From NCBI RefSeq assembly GCF_005938105.1, contig NZ_VCPE01000005.1, forward strand, positions 241,755 through 305,754: a stretch of 64,000 bases of DNA. Direction: 5' to 3'. This document shows positions 44,926 to 53,493 of this stretch, in pieces. Source of the stretch: Brucella haematophila (lineage in GTDB: Bacteria > Pseudomonadota > Alphaproteobacteria > Rhizobiales > Rhizobiaceae). The notes beneath the pieces were generated by a model that was given only the letters and a program-made list of their open reading frames with translations, was not told where the DNA came from and did no database searches. The translations under genes and the position numbers were made by a program. The first letter of the stretch is position 1. Every line of letters starts with the position of its first letter.

Positions 44926-45095
44926 ATTCGTTACAAATCTTCGATTGAGATAAACGCTGCCCACTGTAAATTCATCTTCGGCGGCCCAAGCAACCGCCCC
45001 GACTGGAAGACACACCAGTCCGTTTAATTGCGTGTTGCCCCAATAACGCGCAATTGACATGGGAGACGCCACGCTGCCCTTGTTGAGCGTCTCCC
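44926..45095 (+). ncRNA. Candidate small RNA A (paralogous pair)
   Basis: The locus starts with ATTCGTTACAAATCT, shared exactly with candidate B 1.2 kb away. A GGAAA lies 15 bases before the CGTT, resembling an EcfG promoter with a spacer one base short. It ends with a 9-bp hairpin GGGAGACGC/GCGTCTCCC whose loop contains TGCCCTTG, also found in B. No T-run follows the hairpin. No ORF is present. Confidence 0.4.
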
Positions 45096-45297
45096 ACTCC
45101 ATCTTCTCGATGCAACCTGAACGGGTTCATTTTTCTGCCGCCTTTATGCAATCATCTCCACACGCGCTTCGTTGCATCGGCGGTGAAGCGCACCCCGGCG
45201 TCATTATGCACCAAACACAAACGTCGGGGTTTCTCCTTCTGGTTCCCGCTTTCATACGGTTGCAGCAGTCAATCCAAACGCTTTAGGCATCGAACGG

Positions 45298-45322
45298 TGA
45301 ACCATCCTGCTATTCATGCGTT
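45298..45322 (+). promoter_or_regulatory. EcfG-like promoter of the CsbD gene
   Basis: TGAAC-N16-CGTT differs at one base from the GGAAC-N16-CGTT general-stress consensus and lies 40 bases before the start codon of the CsbD gene. Confidence 0.55.
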
Positions 45323-45361
45323 ACCCCTCTGTCCCCAAAACGCAAAACGGAGGAAATCCCG

Positions 45362-45571
45362 ATGGACTGGAACCGTGTTGAAGGCAACTGGAAGCAGGTT
45401 AAAGGCAAGATCCAGGAACAATGGGGCAAGCTAACCGACGACGATCTGGACCAGATCAGCGGTCGTCGCGAGCAGCTTGAAGGCAAGATTCAAGAACGGT
45501 ATGGCGTGGCGAAAGACCGGGCCAAATCCGAAATTGACGACTGGTATGACCGCCAGCAATGGTTGTCCTGA
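45362..45571 (+). CDS. CsbD family stress protein
   Basis: The 69-residue hydrophilic protein matches CsbD: it starts MDWNRVEGNWKQVKGKIQEQ and contains WGKLTDDDLDQISGRREQLE and KIQERYGVAKDRAKSEIDDW. CsbD-type proteins are induced by general stress in many bacteria, and their molecular role is unknown. GGAGGA precedes the ATG. The upstream EcfG-like promoter supports stress control. A strong terminator follows immediately. Confidence 0.94.
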   Translation: MDWNRVEGNWKQVKGKIQEQWGKLTDDDLDQISGRREQLEGKIQERYGVAKDRAKSEIDDWYDRQQWLS

Positions 45572-45574
45572 ATG

Positions 45575-45598
45575 AAACCCCGCTACGGCGGGGTTTTT
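45575..45598 (+). terminator. Intrinsic terminator of the CsbD gene
   Basis: AAACCCCGC and GCGGGGTTT pair around TACG and are followed by TT. Confidence 0.92.
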
Positions 45599-45712
45599 CA
45601 TTTCTTTAAGTTGCCTCCAAAGTTCATCCTTTCAGCCACTCGACTTGTACTTGCGACTCAGTTTTTATCCCGCATCAATTGCTTTAGCTTTTGAATAGAT
45701 ATGAGGGAAACC

Positions 45713-46084
45713 ATGCGGGGATTTCTAATCGCGGCGTTTGTGCTTGCGTCGGCTTCTGTTGCCAGTGCGGCCGAAAAACCAATCGATTCATATTATGCGC
45801 GTCTCAGCGCCGCCGATCATTTCAACTCGTCCGGCGAGCGGCTTACCACGGCAGCCGCCATCATCCGGCAGGACCGGGCGAATGTTTATGTCTACGGAAA
45901 GCGTGATTCCGAGGATGATCTGGATGACTATTTCAACAATAAGGCCAACCGGGCGCGTCTTGAGCGCATGGTTGCCAATGGCAGCTTCTATGGACGTTCC
46001 GAGCACGACATTCTGAACGGCACGCCTTTGATTTATGTCGAAATTTACGACGACAGCGTTGTTGTGTCAGTCAAGGGCGACTGA
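45713..46084 (+). CDS. Secreted hypothetical protein, 123 residues
   Basis: A signal peptide MRGFLIAAFVLASASVASA (cleavage before AEKPID) is followed by about 100 residues (DSYYARLSAADHFNSSGERL onward, then DDLDDYFNNKANRARLERMV). No family is recognised. GAGGG lies five bases before the ATG. An ATG four codons upstream (45701) is less likely. It follows the CsbD terminator in a run of small envelope or stress genes. Confidence 0.72.
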   Translation: MRGFLIAAFVLASASVASAAEKPIDSYYARLSAADHFNSSGERLTTAAAIIRQDRANVYVYGKRDSEDDLDDYFNNKANRARLERMVANGSFYGRSEHDILNGTPLIYVEIYDDSVVVSVKGD

Positions 46085-46123
46085 CTTTTAGAGGCATTGC
46101 CGCTCCGGATAGCAGCAGCAACA

Positions 46124-46268
46124 ATTCGTTACAAATCTGCAATTGCGCTCTTTAACCGGCGGAATATCGTTCACAGCGGGTCGCCCCAAATGGCCCGCTG
46201 CGTATTTCGTTGAACTGGTACGTAGCCATAGGGAGACGTGACATGCCCTTGCCACGCCTCCCTTTTTC
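46124..46268 (+). ncRNA. Candidate small RNA B (paralogous pair)
   Basis: It begins with the same ATTCGTTACAAATCT as candidate A, with GGATA 15 bases before CGTT. It ends in a hairpin GGGAGACGTG/CCACGCCTCCC (one mismatch) with TGCCCTTG in the loop, followed by TTTTT. This is a proper intrinsic terminator with no ORF before it, which makes B the stronger candidate of the two. An inner GCGGGTCG...GGCCCGC stem lies midway. Confidence 0.5.
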
Positions 46269-46375
46269 TATGTTAACTGAAACTCCGCTCGCGTTAGACG
46301 CTTGAGCCTGTCCTGCTTTCCCGATATCCAATAGTCCTGACCGTTCCAGTCTGATCTGCATCGCAGGGGTATGAA

Positions 46376-46813
46376 ATGTCACGTAAACTGAATGTTGCTG
46401 CTTGTGCATTGGCGCTTCCCGCGCTGGCATCCTGCACGGCATCGCCTTCAGCCAATGTCAATCCGCCCAAGCCGCCTGTCGATCCAACCCCGATCATTGG
46501 CACGTGGTGTAGCAATAACGACAAGCGCTACACGATTTCCCCGGAGCGGTTCGATAGCCGTGACATGCAGTGTACGGTGATGAAACTCGACAACTACAAG
46601 GGAACGTTCACGCTCAATCTGGTTTGCGGTAGCAACGCCCAACAGGTCAGCGAGAATGTGACGATCACGCCAATAGGCGACGCTCTTGAGATCGTGTTCC
46701 TGTCGAAAGGTGTTCGCCACACCCGCGTAAACCGCTGTGGACCTTCGCCCTCGGCGCCGGTTGTAGCCCCCGTGCAATCCGAGCCAGCCCTGCCCCTTCC
46801 GCCCGTACAGTAA
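46376..46813 (+). CDS. Putative lipoprotein, 145 residues
   Basis: The N-terminus has a type II signal: MSRKLNVAACALALPALASC with the lipobox LASC at residues 17-20. A Pro-rich linker follows (NVNPPKPPVDPTPI), then a domain of about 85 residues with four cysteines (TWCSNNDKRY, DMQCTVMKL, NLVCGSN, VNRCGPS) and a Pro/Ala tail. The function is unknown. GGGG stands seven bases before the ATG. Confidence 0.78.
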   Translation: MSRKLNVAACALALPALASCTASPSANVNPPKPPVDPTPIIGTWCSNNDKRYTISPERFDSRDMQCTVMKLDNYKGTFTLNLVCGSNAQQVSENVTITPIGDALEIVFLSKGVRHTRVNRCGPSPSAPVVAPVQSEPALPLPPVQ

Positions 46814-47045
46814 GAGGCGATTCCAGAAGTGTGTCATGCGTTTATGTTGGCGAAACATTCCGAAAGTTAGCCGGCAATACACTTTCAGTAGAGGTAAATA
46901 TCCGTATTTCTGGTGCTAGCCGGCCTAAAAGGCTTGCACCAGACGACAAATGCATTACGTGTCTCCTGACAAGCGAAAGCGACGATATTTTTCTTCAGGC
47001 CAGAGCCGCGCTTTCATCCACTCAGCTCAATCGGAGGCTTCGCCA

Positions 47046-47351
47046 ATGAAGAAAGCTATTCTCATCTGCATCGCGGCATTATCGGTAGGCGGCTTCGCTG
47101 CCACCAGCACAGTTATGGCTGCAACCTCTCCCAAACAGCGCGCCGCCGAGGTGAAAGCGGTCGTAGACGCGGTTTCTCGCGAACTCCCCAAGAACCCGAT
47201 CAATACGGTGATGTACATTCGCGCAAACAATTTCGAGGTTCTCGCCGGAACCTGCACCGTGCGGGCACATATCGTCTCTTCCAAGGCGACAGAATCCGGC
47301 AAGCCCGACAAGATCAAGGTCCGTCTCAACCGGCAGCGGTGCACGCGATAG
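47046..47351 (+). CDS. Secreted hypothetical protein, 101 residues
   Basis: A signal peptide (MKKAILICIAALSVGGFAAT, cleavage near VMA-AT) is followed by a basic domain with two cysteines (LAGTCTVRAHIV and LNRQRCTR) that could form a disulfide. No family is recognised. GGAGG lies before the ATG. A longer in-frame reading upstream has no signal and is not supported. Confidence 0.72.
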   Translation: MKKAILICIAALSVGGFAATSTVMAATSPKQRAAEVKAVVDAVSRELPKNPINTVMYIRANNFEVLAGTCTVRAHIVSSKATESGKPDKIKVRLNRQRCTR

Positions 47352-47436
47352 GGACAAGCCGTTCCTGCACAAGATTGCTTATCGTTAATATTGCTCATTC
47401 TGGCGGATCAAACGTATCCATGAGATAATATTAGCC

Positions 47437-47619
47437 ATGAGAACTAAAGCGCTAACACGGACCCGACATACTGCTCTGATTGCGGTCAGGGTGTTGTGTC
47501 TTATTGTGCCGATTTTGGTCGCCCTCGCCGCCCTTATGCTCATTACCAGATTTGATGATGACAGAAATATCGTGACGAATACGGGCATTCCGGGAGCCAC
47601 CGCGCCGACCGGTAACTGA
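47437..47619 (+). CDS. Possible small membrane protein, 60 residues
   Basis: The frame encodes a basic N-terminus (MRTKALTRTRHTALIAVRVL), one hydrophobic helix (CLIVPILVALAALMLI) and a short polar tail. The ribosome site is weak (GAGAT). It may be real, but evidence is thin. Confidence 0.4.
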   Translation: MRTKALTRTRHTALIAVRVLCLIVPILVALAALMLITRFDDDRNIVTNTGIPGATAPTGN

Positions 47620-47688
47620 AGGCTCGTGCAAGCGCATTGACGAGCCTTGAGGTATGCCAACGAGATGAATTCAAAAGAGATTTGGAAA

Positions 47689-47763
47689 TGGTGGGCGCGA
47701 CAGGGATTGAACCTGTGACCCCTCCCGTGTGAAGGGAGTGCTCTACCGCTGAGCTACGCGCCC
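47689..47763 (-). tRNA. tRNA-Val(CAC)
   Basis: On the minus strand the acceptor GGGCGCG/CGCGCCC, the D arm, the anticodon stem-loop CTCCC-TTCACAC-GGGAG with anticodon CAC, the T arm and the encoded ACCA are all present. Confidence 0.96.
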
Positions 47764-47891
47764 TTAGAGCCGTCTATGTGCTCAATCAAGGTGACGCGGA
47801 TATACGGTCCCGCTCGGGGCAAAGTCAAGCACCCGCAATCTCATTTCCCAAAATGATTTTCAGCACTGAAATCAGTTCGGTACGCTTCAAC

Positions 47892-47923
47892 AAAAATGGC
47901 GGCTATCGAACGATAACCGCCAT
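47892..47923 (-). terminator. Intrinsic terminator of the L,D-transpeptidase gene
   Basis: Read on the minus strand, ATGGCGGTTATCG pairs with CGATAGCCGCCAT (one G-U pair) and is followed by TTTT. Confidence 0.85.
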
Positions 47924-47976
47924 ATCCAAGACCTTTAAATCCGTACTGCCACTGAACGCCAGCGGCAGAAGGTCGA

Positions 47977-49986
47977 TTAAAGCGCTGCCAGTCGCGAAGC
48001 CGCCGTCTTGTCGGAAGCCTTTTGCATGCCTGAGTCGCGATCATAAACGTCGCCGTAATACCGAATCTGGCCATTCACATCAGGCCACGCGGTGAAGTAG
48101 GAAATATAGACCGGCACTGGCTCCGGCACCTTGATGCCGCGCTCGTTCTTGCCAAAATATTTTTCCAGTTCGCCAACCGGCTTGCCAAGTACGGCGGCAG
48201 CCATATCCCGCGGACGTTCCAGACGAATGCAGCCATGGCTCAGCGCACGCATATCGCGGCTGAAATACGACTTTGCCGGTGTGTCATGCATGTAGATATC
48301 ATGTTCGTTCGGGAACAGAATCTTCAGTTCACCCAATGCATTATCCAGGCTCGGCTTCTGACGGATACCGACATGCGCTTTGCCCGAAGCTACAGCGCTC
48401 CAGTTGACGGCACTTGCCGAAACCTTCTTGCCAGCGACATAGACTTCATAGCCGTTACGGTCGAGATAGCTGGTGTCGCGCATGACCTTGGGCAGCATTT
48501 CGTTCAGAATAATCGAACGCGGCACCCCCCAGGACGGGTTGAACACAACCGTCTGGACCTTGTTGTAGAAGAAATAGGTCTGGTGGGTCGGCGAGCCGAT
48601 CACCACATTCATGCCCAGCTTTTCCTGACCGCCTTCGAAATATTCGGCACGGTAGGCAGGCTGGTTGACCATCACGTAGCGCGTGCCAAAATCATGCGGC
48701 AGCCAGCGCAGGCGTTCCATCGAATAGAGAATGCGGTCGCGCTTGACGGATGATTGCTCTCCTTGCAGCGCGGAAATCGTGTTGCGTCCGATAACACCAT
48801 CCGGCGCACTACCGGAAAGCTTCTGATAATCCTTGATCGCAGAAACCAGTTCCGGATCGTAAAGGCTCGTTTCCGCATGAGCCTGCAAGACATCGCGGTG
48901 TTTTTCCAGATAGTCAGCGGGTGCGTGTTTGGTGATCAGCGCGACGATCTTGGCCAGCTGATCACTGCTGTCACCCGGACGAATAGCGCCATCGAGAGAC
49001 ACACGAACGGTTTCACCCGTTGGAGCGTCCGTCTCGGACAAAGCCTGCTTCAAAGCCGCATATTGCGCATTGTCGGGCTGGAACCCGTGCAGATAAGCGG
49101 ATGGATCAGCTTCATCCGCCAGTTTGGCCAGCACAGCTTTCGGATCGACGCGATCACGCGGCAGATCGTGGAAACCGCTCAAGCGGTCGGCGATTACACG
49201 TCCCTCGCCCGCATCCATCGCATAGCGCAGCGCACGGGCCGACATGCGAACTTCAAACTCGGCCAGTTTCTGCTGACGCTCTTCGTTCTGCGCCGGATCG
49301 AAATTGTCAGACGGGATCGTCACCGCATATTCATCGGCGTTGAGACCGTCTTCGCCTGCACGTGCGAAAAAGGCTGCAACGGCCTTGGCGCGATCAAGCA
49401 CCTTGCCGTCTGCCGACCACATGAAAGAGCGGTTGGTCGAGTAATAGGAAACGATCGCTTCCGCGATTGGCTTCTCCGCCTTCACATCGACCGACTTCAA
49501 ATAATCCATTGCTGCGTCGAAAGCACGATTACCAGCCGTTTCGCTGGCTTCTGGCGCCTTTTCCACGCGGATTGGCGACATGCCGGATGTCAGTGGATCA
49601 ACAGCCGTTGTCGGGGCCGTTGCAGCCGTAACCTGCATGTCGAGCGCCGTGAAATCGATCTTGATCAGCGTTTCCGGCTTGTAATCATAGATTTCCGGTC
49701 CCTTGACCGTCACACGCTGTGCAGGAGGCGCGATACGCGTTGGTGCCGTTGGCGCAGCCGCGGCTGCAGCGCGGGGCGCGACGGCGGCGGGCGGAAGCGG
49801 GGCGACCGGCTGCTCAGCCTGCTGGCGGCGCTGCTGGAACAGTTCGAAAAGTGAATTCGCTGCCTGCGCCTGCGTAACAGGGAACAGGGCTGATGCGGCC
49901 AGAGCCAGTAACATCGCATTGCGGATATAAGACCCGCTCGTGCGAATTTCCTTTGCATCCATCTGCGCGCGCCGAGAAAACTGCAT
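47977..49986 (-). CDS. L,D-transpeptidase family protein (YcbB-like)
   Basis: This periplasmic enzyme forms 3-3 cross-links in peptidoglycan. The protein of about 669 residues has a signal peptide (NAMLLALAASALFPVTQAQA), an Ala/Pro-rich linker and a scaffold region. A peptidoglycan-binding domain follows (DPELVSAIKDYQKLSGSAPD, GVIGRNTISALQ). The YkuD catalytic domain shows HDTPAKSYFSRDMRALSHGC followed by IRLERP, with the His and Cys nucleophile. The ATG at 49962, eight codons inside, is an equally possible start. It is monocistronic, with its terminator before tRNA-Val. Confidence 0.92.
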   Translation of the reverse strand: MQFSRRAQMDAKEIRTSGSYIRNAMLLALAASALFPVTQAQAANSLFELFQQRRQQAEQPVAPLPPAAVAPRAAAAAAPTAPTRIAPPAQRVTVKGPEIYDYKPETLIKIDFTALDMQVTAATAPTTAVDPLTSGMSPIRVEKAPEASETAGNRAFDAAMDYLKSVDVKAEKPIAEAIVSYYSTNRSFMWSADGKVLDRAKAVAAFFARAGEDGLNADEYAVTIPSDNFDPAQNEERQQKLAEFEVRMSARALRYAMDAGEGRVIADRLSGFHDLPRDRVDPKAVLAKLADEADPSAYLHGFQPDNAQYAALKQALSETDAPTGETVRVSLDGAIRPGDSSDQLAKIVALITKHAPADYLEKHRDVLQAHAETSLYDPELVSAIKDYQKLSGSAPDGVIGRNTISALQGEQSSVKRDRILYSMERLRWLPHDFGTRYVMVNQPAYRAEYFEGGQEKLGMNVVIGSPTHQTYFFYNKVQTVVFNPSWGVPRSIILNEMLPKVMRDTSYLDRNGYEVYVAGKKVSASAVNWSAVASGKAHVGIRQKPSLDNALGELKILFPNEHDIYMHDTPAKSYFSRDMRALSHGCIRLERPRDMAAAVLGKPVGELEKYFGKNERGIKVPEPVPVYISYFTAWPDVNGQIRYYGDVYDRDSGMQKASDKTAASRLAAL

Positions 49987-50348
49987 TTCAACCGCCAAAG
50001 TTAGCATGTCCGCCAAAAGGCGAATCCGTCTCAATCATTTCGCGTAGATTTTATGAATCTCGTATAGAAAGTTTTAACGCTAACGCCACTTCTTTCAATT
50101 TCTTGCTCTAAATTAATCACAAAACTTTGAGGGAGACGTATTAAAGCAACATGTGGCCTGCAACGGTCGGACCGTGTTTATCCCATTGCGCAATGTGCCG
50201 CAGTGGCTTCCGCCTCTCATCGCGCTAAAAGCCCCTCAGAATTTATCCCGGATGCTGCCCAGCAATCCGGGTTTTGAGCAACATAACGTGCAGGCGGTGA
50301 TCTCGCGATTTCCGGCCAGCGCGGCAGGCAAGCAAGCGAGGTACCACG
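49987..50348. other. Divergent region between the L,D-transpeptidase and fumarase genes
   Basis: No ORF or RNA is supported. It holds the two outward promoters. An AT-rich patch lies at 50040-50130. Confidence 0.35.
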
Positions 50349-51968
50349 ATGGCAGAAGCAAGCGCCGCCGATCTTTTTCCTCTTGGCGAAGACACCACCC
50401 CTTATCGCAAACTGACCTCCGACTTTGTTTCGGTCGATACGTTCAAAGGCCAGGAAATCCTGACCGTCGACCCGGAAGGTCTGCGTCTTCTTTCTGAAGC
50501 GGCATTTGCCGATATCAACCATCTGCTGCGCCCGGGACACCTCCAGCAGCTCGCCAAAATCATGGAAGACCCGGAAGCGACCGACAATGATCGCTTTGTG
50601 GCCTATGACCTTCTGAAAAACGCCAATATCGCCGCCGGCGGCGTCCTGCCGATGTGTCAGGATACCGGCACCGCGATCATCATGGGCAAAAAGGGCCGTC
50701 GCGTCTGGACCGAAGGCGGCGATGCCGACGCGCTCGGCAGCGGGGTGCTCGACGCTTATAACAAGAAAAACCTGCGTTATTCGCAGCTCGCGCCGCTGTC
50801 GATGTTTGAGGAAAAGAACACCAAGAACAATCTGCCTGCGCAGATCGACATCTATGAAGAAGGCGAAGACGCCTACAAATTCCTGTTCGTGGCAAAGGGC
50901 GGCGGTTCGGCCAACAAGACATTCCTGTATCAGGGCACGCCATCGCTTTTGACCCATGACCGCATGATCGACTTCCTCAAGGACAAGATCCTGAGCCTTG
51001 GCACTGCGGCCTGCCCGCCTTACCATCTGGCAATTGTCATCGGCGGCACATCAGCCGAGATGAACCTCAAGACCGTCAAGCTTGCCTCCACGCGCTATCT
51101 CGATAGCCTGCCGACGGAAGGTTCGGAAACCGGCCATGCTTTCCGCGATCTGGAAATGGAAGCCGAAATCCACAAGCTGACCCAGTCGCTGGGCGTCGGC
51201 GCACAGTTCGGCGGCAAGTATTTCTGCCATGACGTGCGCGTCATTCGCCTGCCGCGCCATGGCGCATCGTTGCCAATCGGCATCGGCGTTTCCTGCTCGG
51301 CAGATCGTCAGGCCAAGGGCAAGATCACCAAGGACGGTATTTTCCTGGAACAGCTGGAGACCAATCCGGCGCAATACATGCCGGATATCGACGAAGAAAA
51401 GCTGTCGTCGCATGTGGTGAAGATCGATCTCAACCAGCCAATGGCCGAGATTCTGAAAGAACTGTCCAAGCACCCCGTCAAGACGCAGCTTTCGCTGACC
51501 GGCCCTATTATCGTCGCCCGCGATCTGGCGCATGCGAAAATTCGCGAGCGGCTGGAAAACGGCGAATCCATGCCGGATTATTTCAAGAACCACCCGATCT
51601 ATTATGCCGGTCCAGCCAAGACGCCAGCCGGTTATGCATCGGGTTCGTTCGGCCCAACCACGGCAGGCCGTATGGACTCCTATGTCGACCAGTTCCAGTC
51701 GTTTGGCGGCTCTATGGTGATGCTCGCCAAGGGCAACCGTTCGCGTCAGGTGCGCGAAGCCTGCGGAAGCCATGGCGGTTTCTATCTCGGCTCCATCGGT
51801 GGCCCCGCTGCCCGTCTGGCGCAGGACTGCATCAAGAAAGTTGAAGTGGTCGAATATCCAGAACTGGGCATGGAAGCCATCTGGCGGATCGAAGTGGAAG
51901 ATTTCCCTGCTTTCATCGTCATCGACGACAAGGGCAATGACTTCTTCAAGGAACTCAATCTGGGTTGA
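50349..51968 (+). CDS. Fumarate hydratase class I (iron-sulfur)
   Basis: This enzyme hydrates fumarate to malate in the TCA cycle with an oxygen-sensitive 4Fe-4S cluster. The 539-residue protein is colinear with FumA/FumB. Cluster cysteines are expected in [11 protein letters not shown], in the [20 protein letters not shown] region with GVSCSADRQ, and near [13 protein letters not shown]. The line [20 protein letters not shown], near the C-terminus, is typical of the beta domain. GAGG precedes the ATG. It stands alone with a strong terminator. Confidence 0.96.
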   Translation: MAEASAADLFPLGEDTTPYRKLTSDFVSVDTFKGQEILTVDPEGLRLLSEAAFADINHLLRPGHLQQLAKIMEDPEATDNDRFVAYDLLKNANIAAGGVLPMCQDTGTAIIMGKKGRRVWTEGGDADALGSGVLDAYNKKNLRYSQLAPLSMFEEKNTKNNLPAQIDIYEEGEDAYKFLFVAKGGGSANKTFLYQGTPSLLTHDRMIDFLKDKILSLGTAACPPYHLAIVIGGTSAEMNLKTVKLASTRYLDSLPTEGSETGHAFRDLEMEAEIHKLTQSLGVGAQFGGKYFCHDVRVIRLPRHGASLPIGIGVSCSADRQAKGKITKDGIFLEQLETNPAQYMPDIDEEKLSSHVVKIDLNQPMAEILKELSKHPVKTQLSLTGPIIVARDLAHAKIRERLENGESMPDYFKNHPIYYAGPAKTPAGYASGSFGPTTAGRMDSYVDQFQSFGGSMVMLAKGNRSRQVREACGSHGGFYLGSIGGPAARLAQDCIKKVEVVEYPELGMEAIWRIEVEDFPAFIVIDDKGNDFFKELNLG

Positions 51969-51997
51969 TCTGGCCCGATTGATCTCCGAAACGAATA

Positions 51998-52024
51998 AGG
52001 GCGGCTGTTACAGCCGCCCTTTTT
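51998..52024. terminator. Terminator between fumarase and SDR genes
   Basis: AGGGCGGCTG and CAGCCGCCCT form a 10-bp stem around TTA, with TTTT after it. It can serve both converging genes. Confidence 0.92.
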
Positions 52025-52027
52025 GTA

Positions 52028-52774
52028 TCAGGCATTCGCTCCGCCGTCGGCGGTCAGCGTGGCACCCGTAACGAAGCGCGACTCGGGACCTGCAAGCCAT
52101 GCCACCAGATTTGCAATATCATCCGGCGAGCCATAGCTTCCCGTCGCGATACGCTCCAGCTGCGGGCCAGAGTGATCGCCGCCAGCAGGGTTCATATCCG
52201 TATTGGTAGACCCCGGCTGTACGACATTGACCGTCACGCCCTTGGGGCCAAGATCGCGGGCAAGCCCCTTCGTCAGACCAATCAATGCCGACTTGCTGGC
52301 GGCATAGAGGCTAATGCCCGGCCAAGCGACAAGGTCCGCCAGATTAGAGCCGATGGTGACGATGCGTCCACCCTCGCCCAGATGCGGCGAAGCTGCGGAT
52401 ATGGCGGCGAACACCGCCCGGAAATTCACCGCCATAACCTCATCGAAATCCGCAAGCGTCACCTGATCCAGCGGAGCTGCACGCCAGATGCCAGCGCTAT
52501 TGACCAGAATATCCAGACGACCCAGCTCTTTGACCGTCGCTTCAATTGCAGCGGCAATTTCATCGGCGTCACGGTTATCCGCCTTGAATGCGACTGCTCG
52601 ACCACCTTCGGCAGTGATCGCCGATACGACTGCGTCGGCTTTGTCCTTCGAGCTGACATAGGTGATTGCAACACTTGCACCGTCTTTTGCCAGTCGTCGC
52701 GCAATCGCGGCACCGATACCGCGACTACCGCCGGTTACAAAGGCCACTTTTCCATTCAAAGGCTTTCCAGTCAT
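52028..52774 (-). CDS. SDR family oxidoreductase
   Basis: The 248-residue short-chain dehydrogenase has the NAD(P) loop VTGGSRGIGAAIARRLA, NSAG in LDILVNSAGIWRAAP, and the active site Ser in TIGSNLADLVAWPG with YxxxK in LYAASKSALIGL. It resembles 3-oxoacyl-reductase-like enzymes that often protect against reactive carbonyls. AAGGAT lies before the ATG. It is divergent from a TetR gene with a shared palindromic operator, which implies induction by a small molecule. Confidence 0.93.
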   Translation of the reverse strand: MTGKPLNGKVAFVTGGSRGIGAAIARRLAKDGASVAITYVSSKDKADAVVSAITAEGGRAVAFKADNRDADEIAAAIEATVKELGRLDILVNSAGIWRAAPLDQVTLADFDEVMAVNFRAVFAAISAASPHLGEGGRIVTIGSNLADLVAWPGISLYAASKSALIGLTKGLARDLGPKGVTVNVVQPGSTNTDMNPAGGDHSGPQLERIATGSYGSPDDIANLVAWLAGPESRFVTGATLTADGGANA

Positions 52775-52785
52775 GAAGGCATCCT

Positions 52786-52807
52786 TTATGTATCGATTGA
52801 TACATAA
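52786..52807. promoter_or_regulatory. 22-bp palindromic operator between SDR and TetR genes
   Basis: TTATGTATC and GATACATAA pair perfectly around GATT. It lies 12-33 bases before the SDR start codon and 68 bases before the tetR start, so the repressor could block both promoters. Confidence 0.8.
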
Positions 52808-52874
52808 TAGGTGTCAGGCTTGCCGAATATCGTCAAGAGGTTTATTTAACGATCAATACAAAAAGGAGATTGGC

Positions 52875-53480
52875 GTGTCGGAACGCGGAAGACCTCGCAA
52901 CTTTGATCGGGAACAGGCATTGCGTTCAGCAATGTATGTTTTCTGGGAAAAGGGTTTTGACGGCGCGTCGCTGTCGGACCTGACCGCTGCGATGGGCATC
53001 AATGCGCCCAGCCTTTATGCGGCCTTTGGCAGCAAGGAGGGGCTCTATATGGATGCCCTGTCGCTCTATTCGAACGAGGTCGGCACCGATATCTGGACAC
53101 AACTGGAAGAAACCCCAGACGTGAAACAGGCGTTCGAGCGTTTTTTGATTGTGAGTGCCGAGACTTTCTCGGTCACCGACAAGCCGCGCGGGTGTCTGAT
53201 CGCGCTGGATGCGCTTAACCGTACCCAGTCCAGCCAGAATGTCTGCAATGTCCTGAAAGAACGCCGCAACAACAATATCGAGGTGCTGCGCATCCGCCTT
53301 CAGCGCAGTATCGATGAAGGTTCCCTGCCCGCGACCATCGACACAGGCGCTATCGCCACCTTTTACGCGACAGTGCAGAACGGCATGTCCATCCTTGCGC
53401 GTGACGGCGGCAGCGCGGAAAGTCTGGTTGCCGCAGCGCATGGCGCCATGGCGGCGTGGGACAGGCTTACCGCCGCGTGA
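52875..53480 (+). CDS. TetR/AcrR family repressor
   Basis: The 201-residue protein has the N-terminal helix-turn-helix of TetR regulators (ALRSAMYVFWEKGFDGASLS, DLTAAMGINAPSLYAAFGSK, EGLY) and a ligand domain of the COG1309 type found in YxaF-like quinone or aldehyde sensors. The cysteine in DKPRGCLIALDAL is conserved in that group. The GTG start follows AAGGAG. It most likely controls the divergent SDR gene and itself through the 22-bp operator. Confidence 0.92.
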   Translation: MSERGRPRNFDREQALRSAMYVFWEKGFDGASLSDLTAAMGINAPSLYAAFGSKEGLYMDALSLYSNEVGTDIWTQLEETPDVKQAFERFLIVSAETFSVTDKPRGCLIALDALNRTQSSQNVCNVLKERRNNNIEVLRIRLQRSIDEGSLPATIDTGAIATFYATVQNGMSILARDGGSAESLVAAAHGAMAAWDRLTAA

Positions 53481-53493
53481 CAGGTTTATGTCC

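Larger units (their letters stand above)
44747..45361. other. Gap with candidate small RNA and CsbD promoter
   Basis: No supported ORF is seen in this 615-base gap. It contains the first member of a candidate small-RNA pair (about 44908-45095) and, at its right end, an EcfG-like promoter for the csbD-type gene. Confidence 0.4.

Noticed and set aside
44818-45102. 94-residue minus-strand frame before the CsbD gene
   Set aside because: No ribosome site and no protein-like pattern; it overlaps the candidate small RNA.
47778-48095. 105-residue plus-strand frame over the L,D-transpeptidase end
   Set aside because: It crosses the terminator hairpin and the opposing gene and has no family features.
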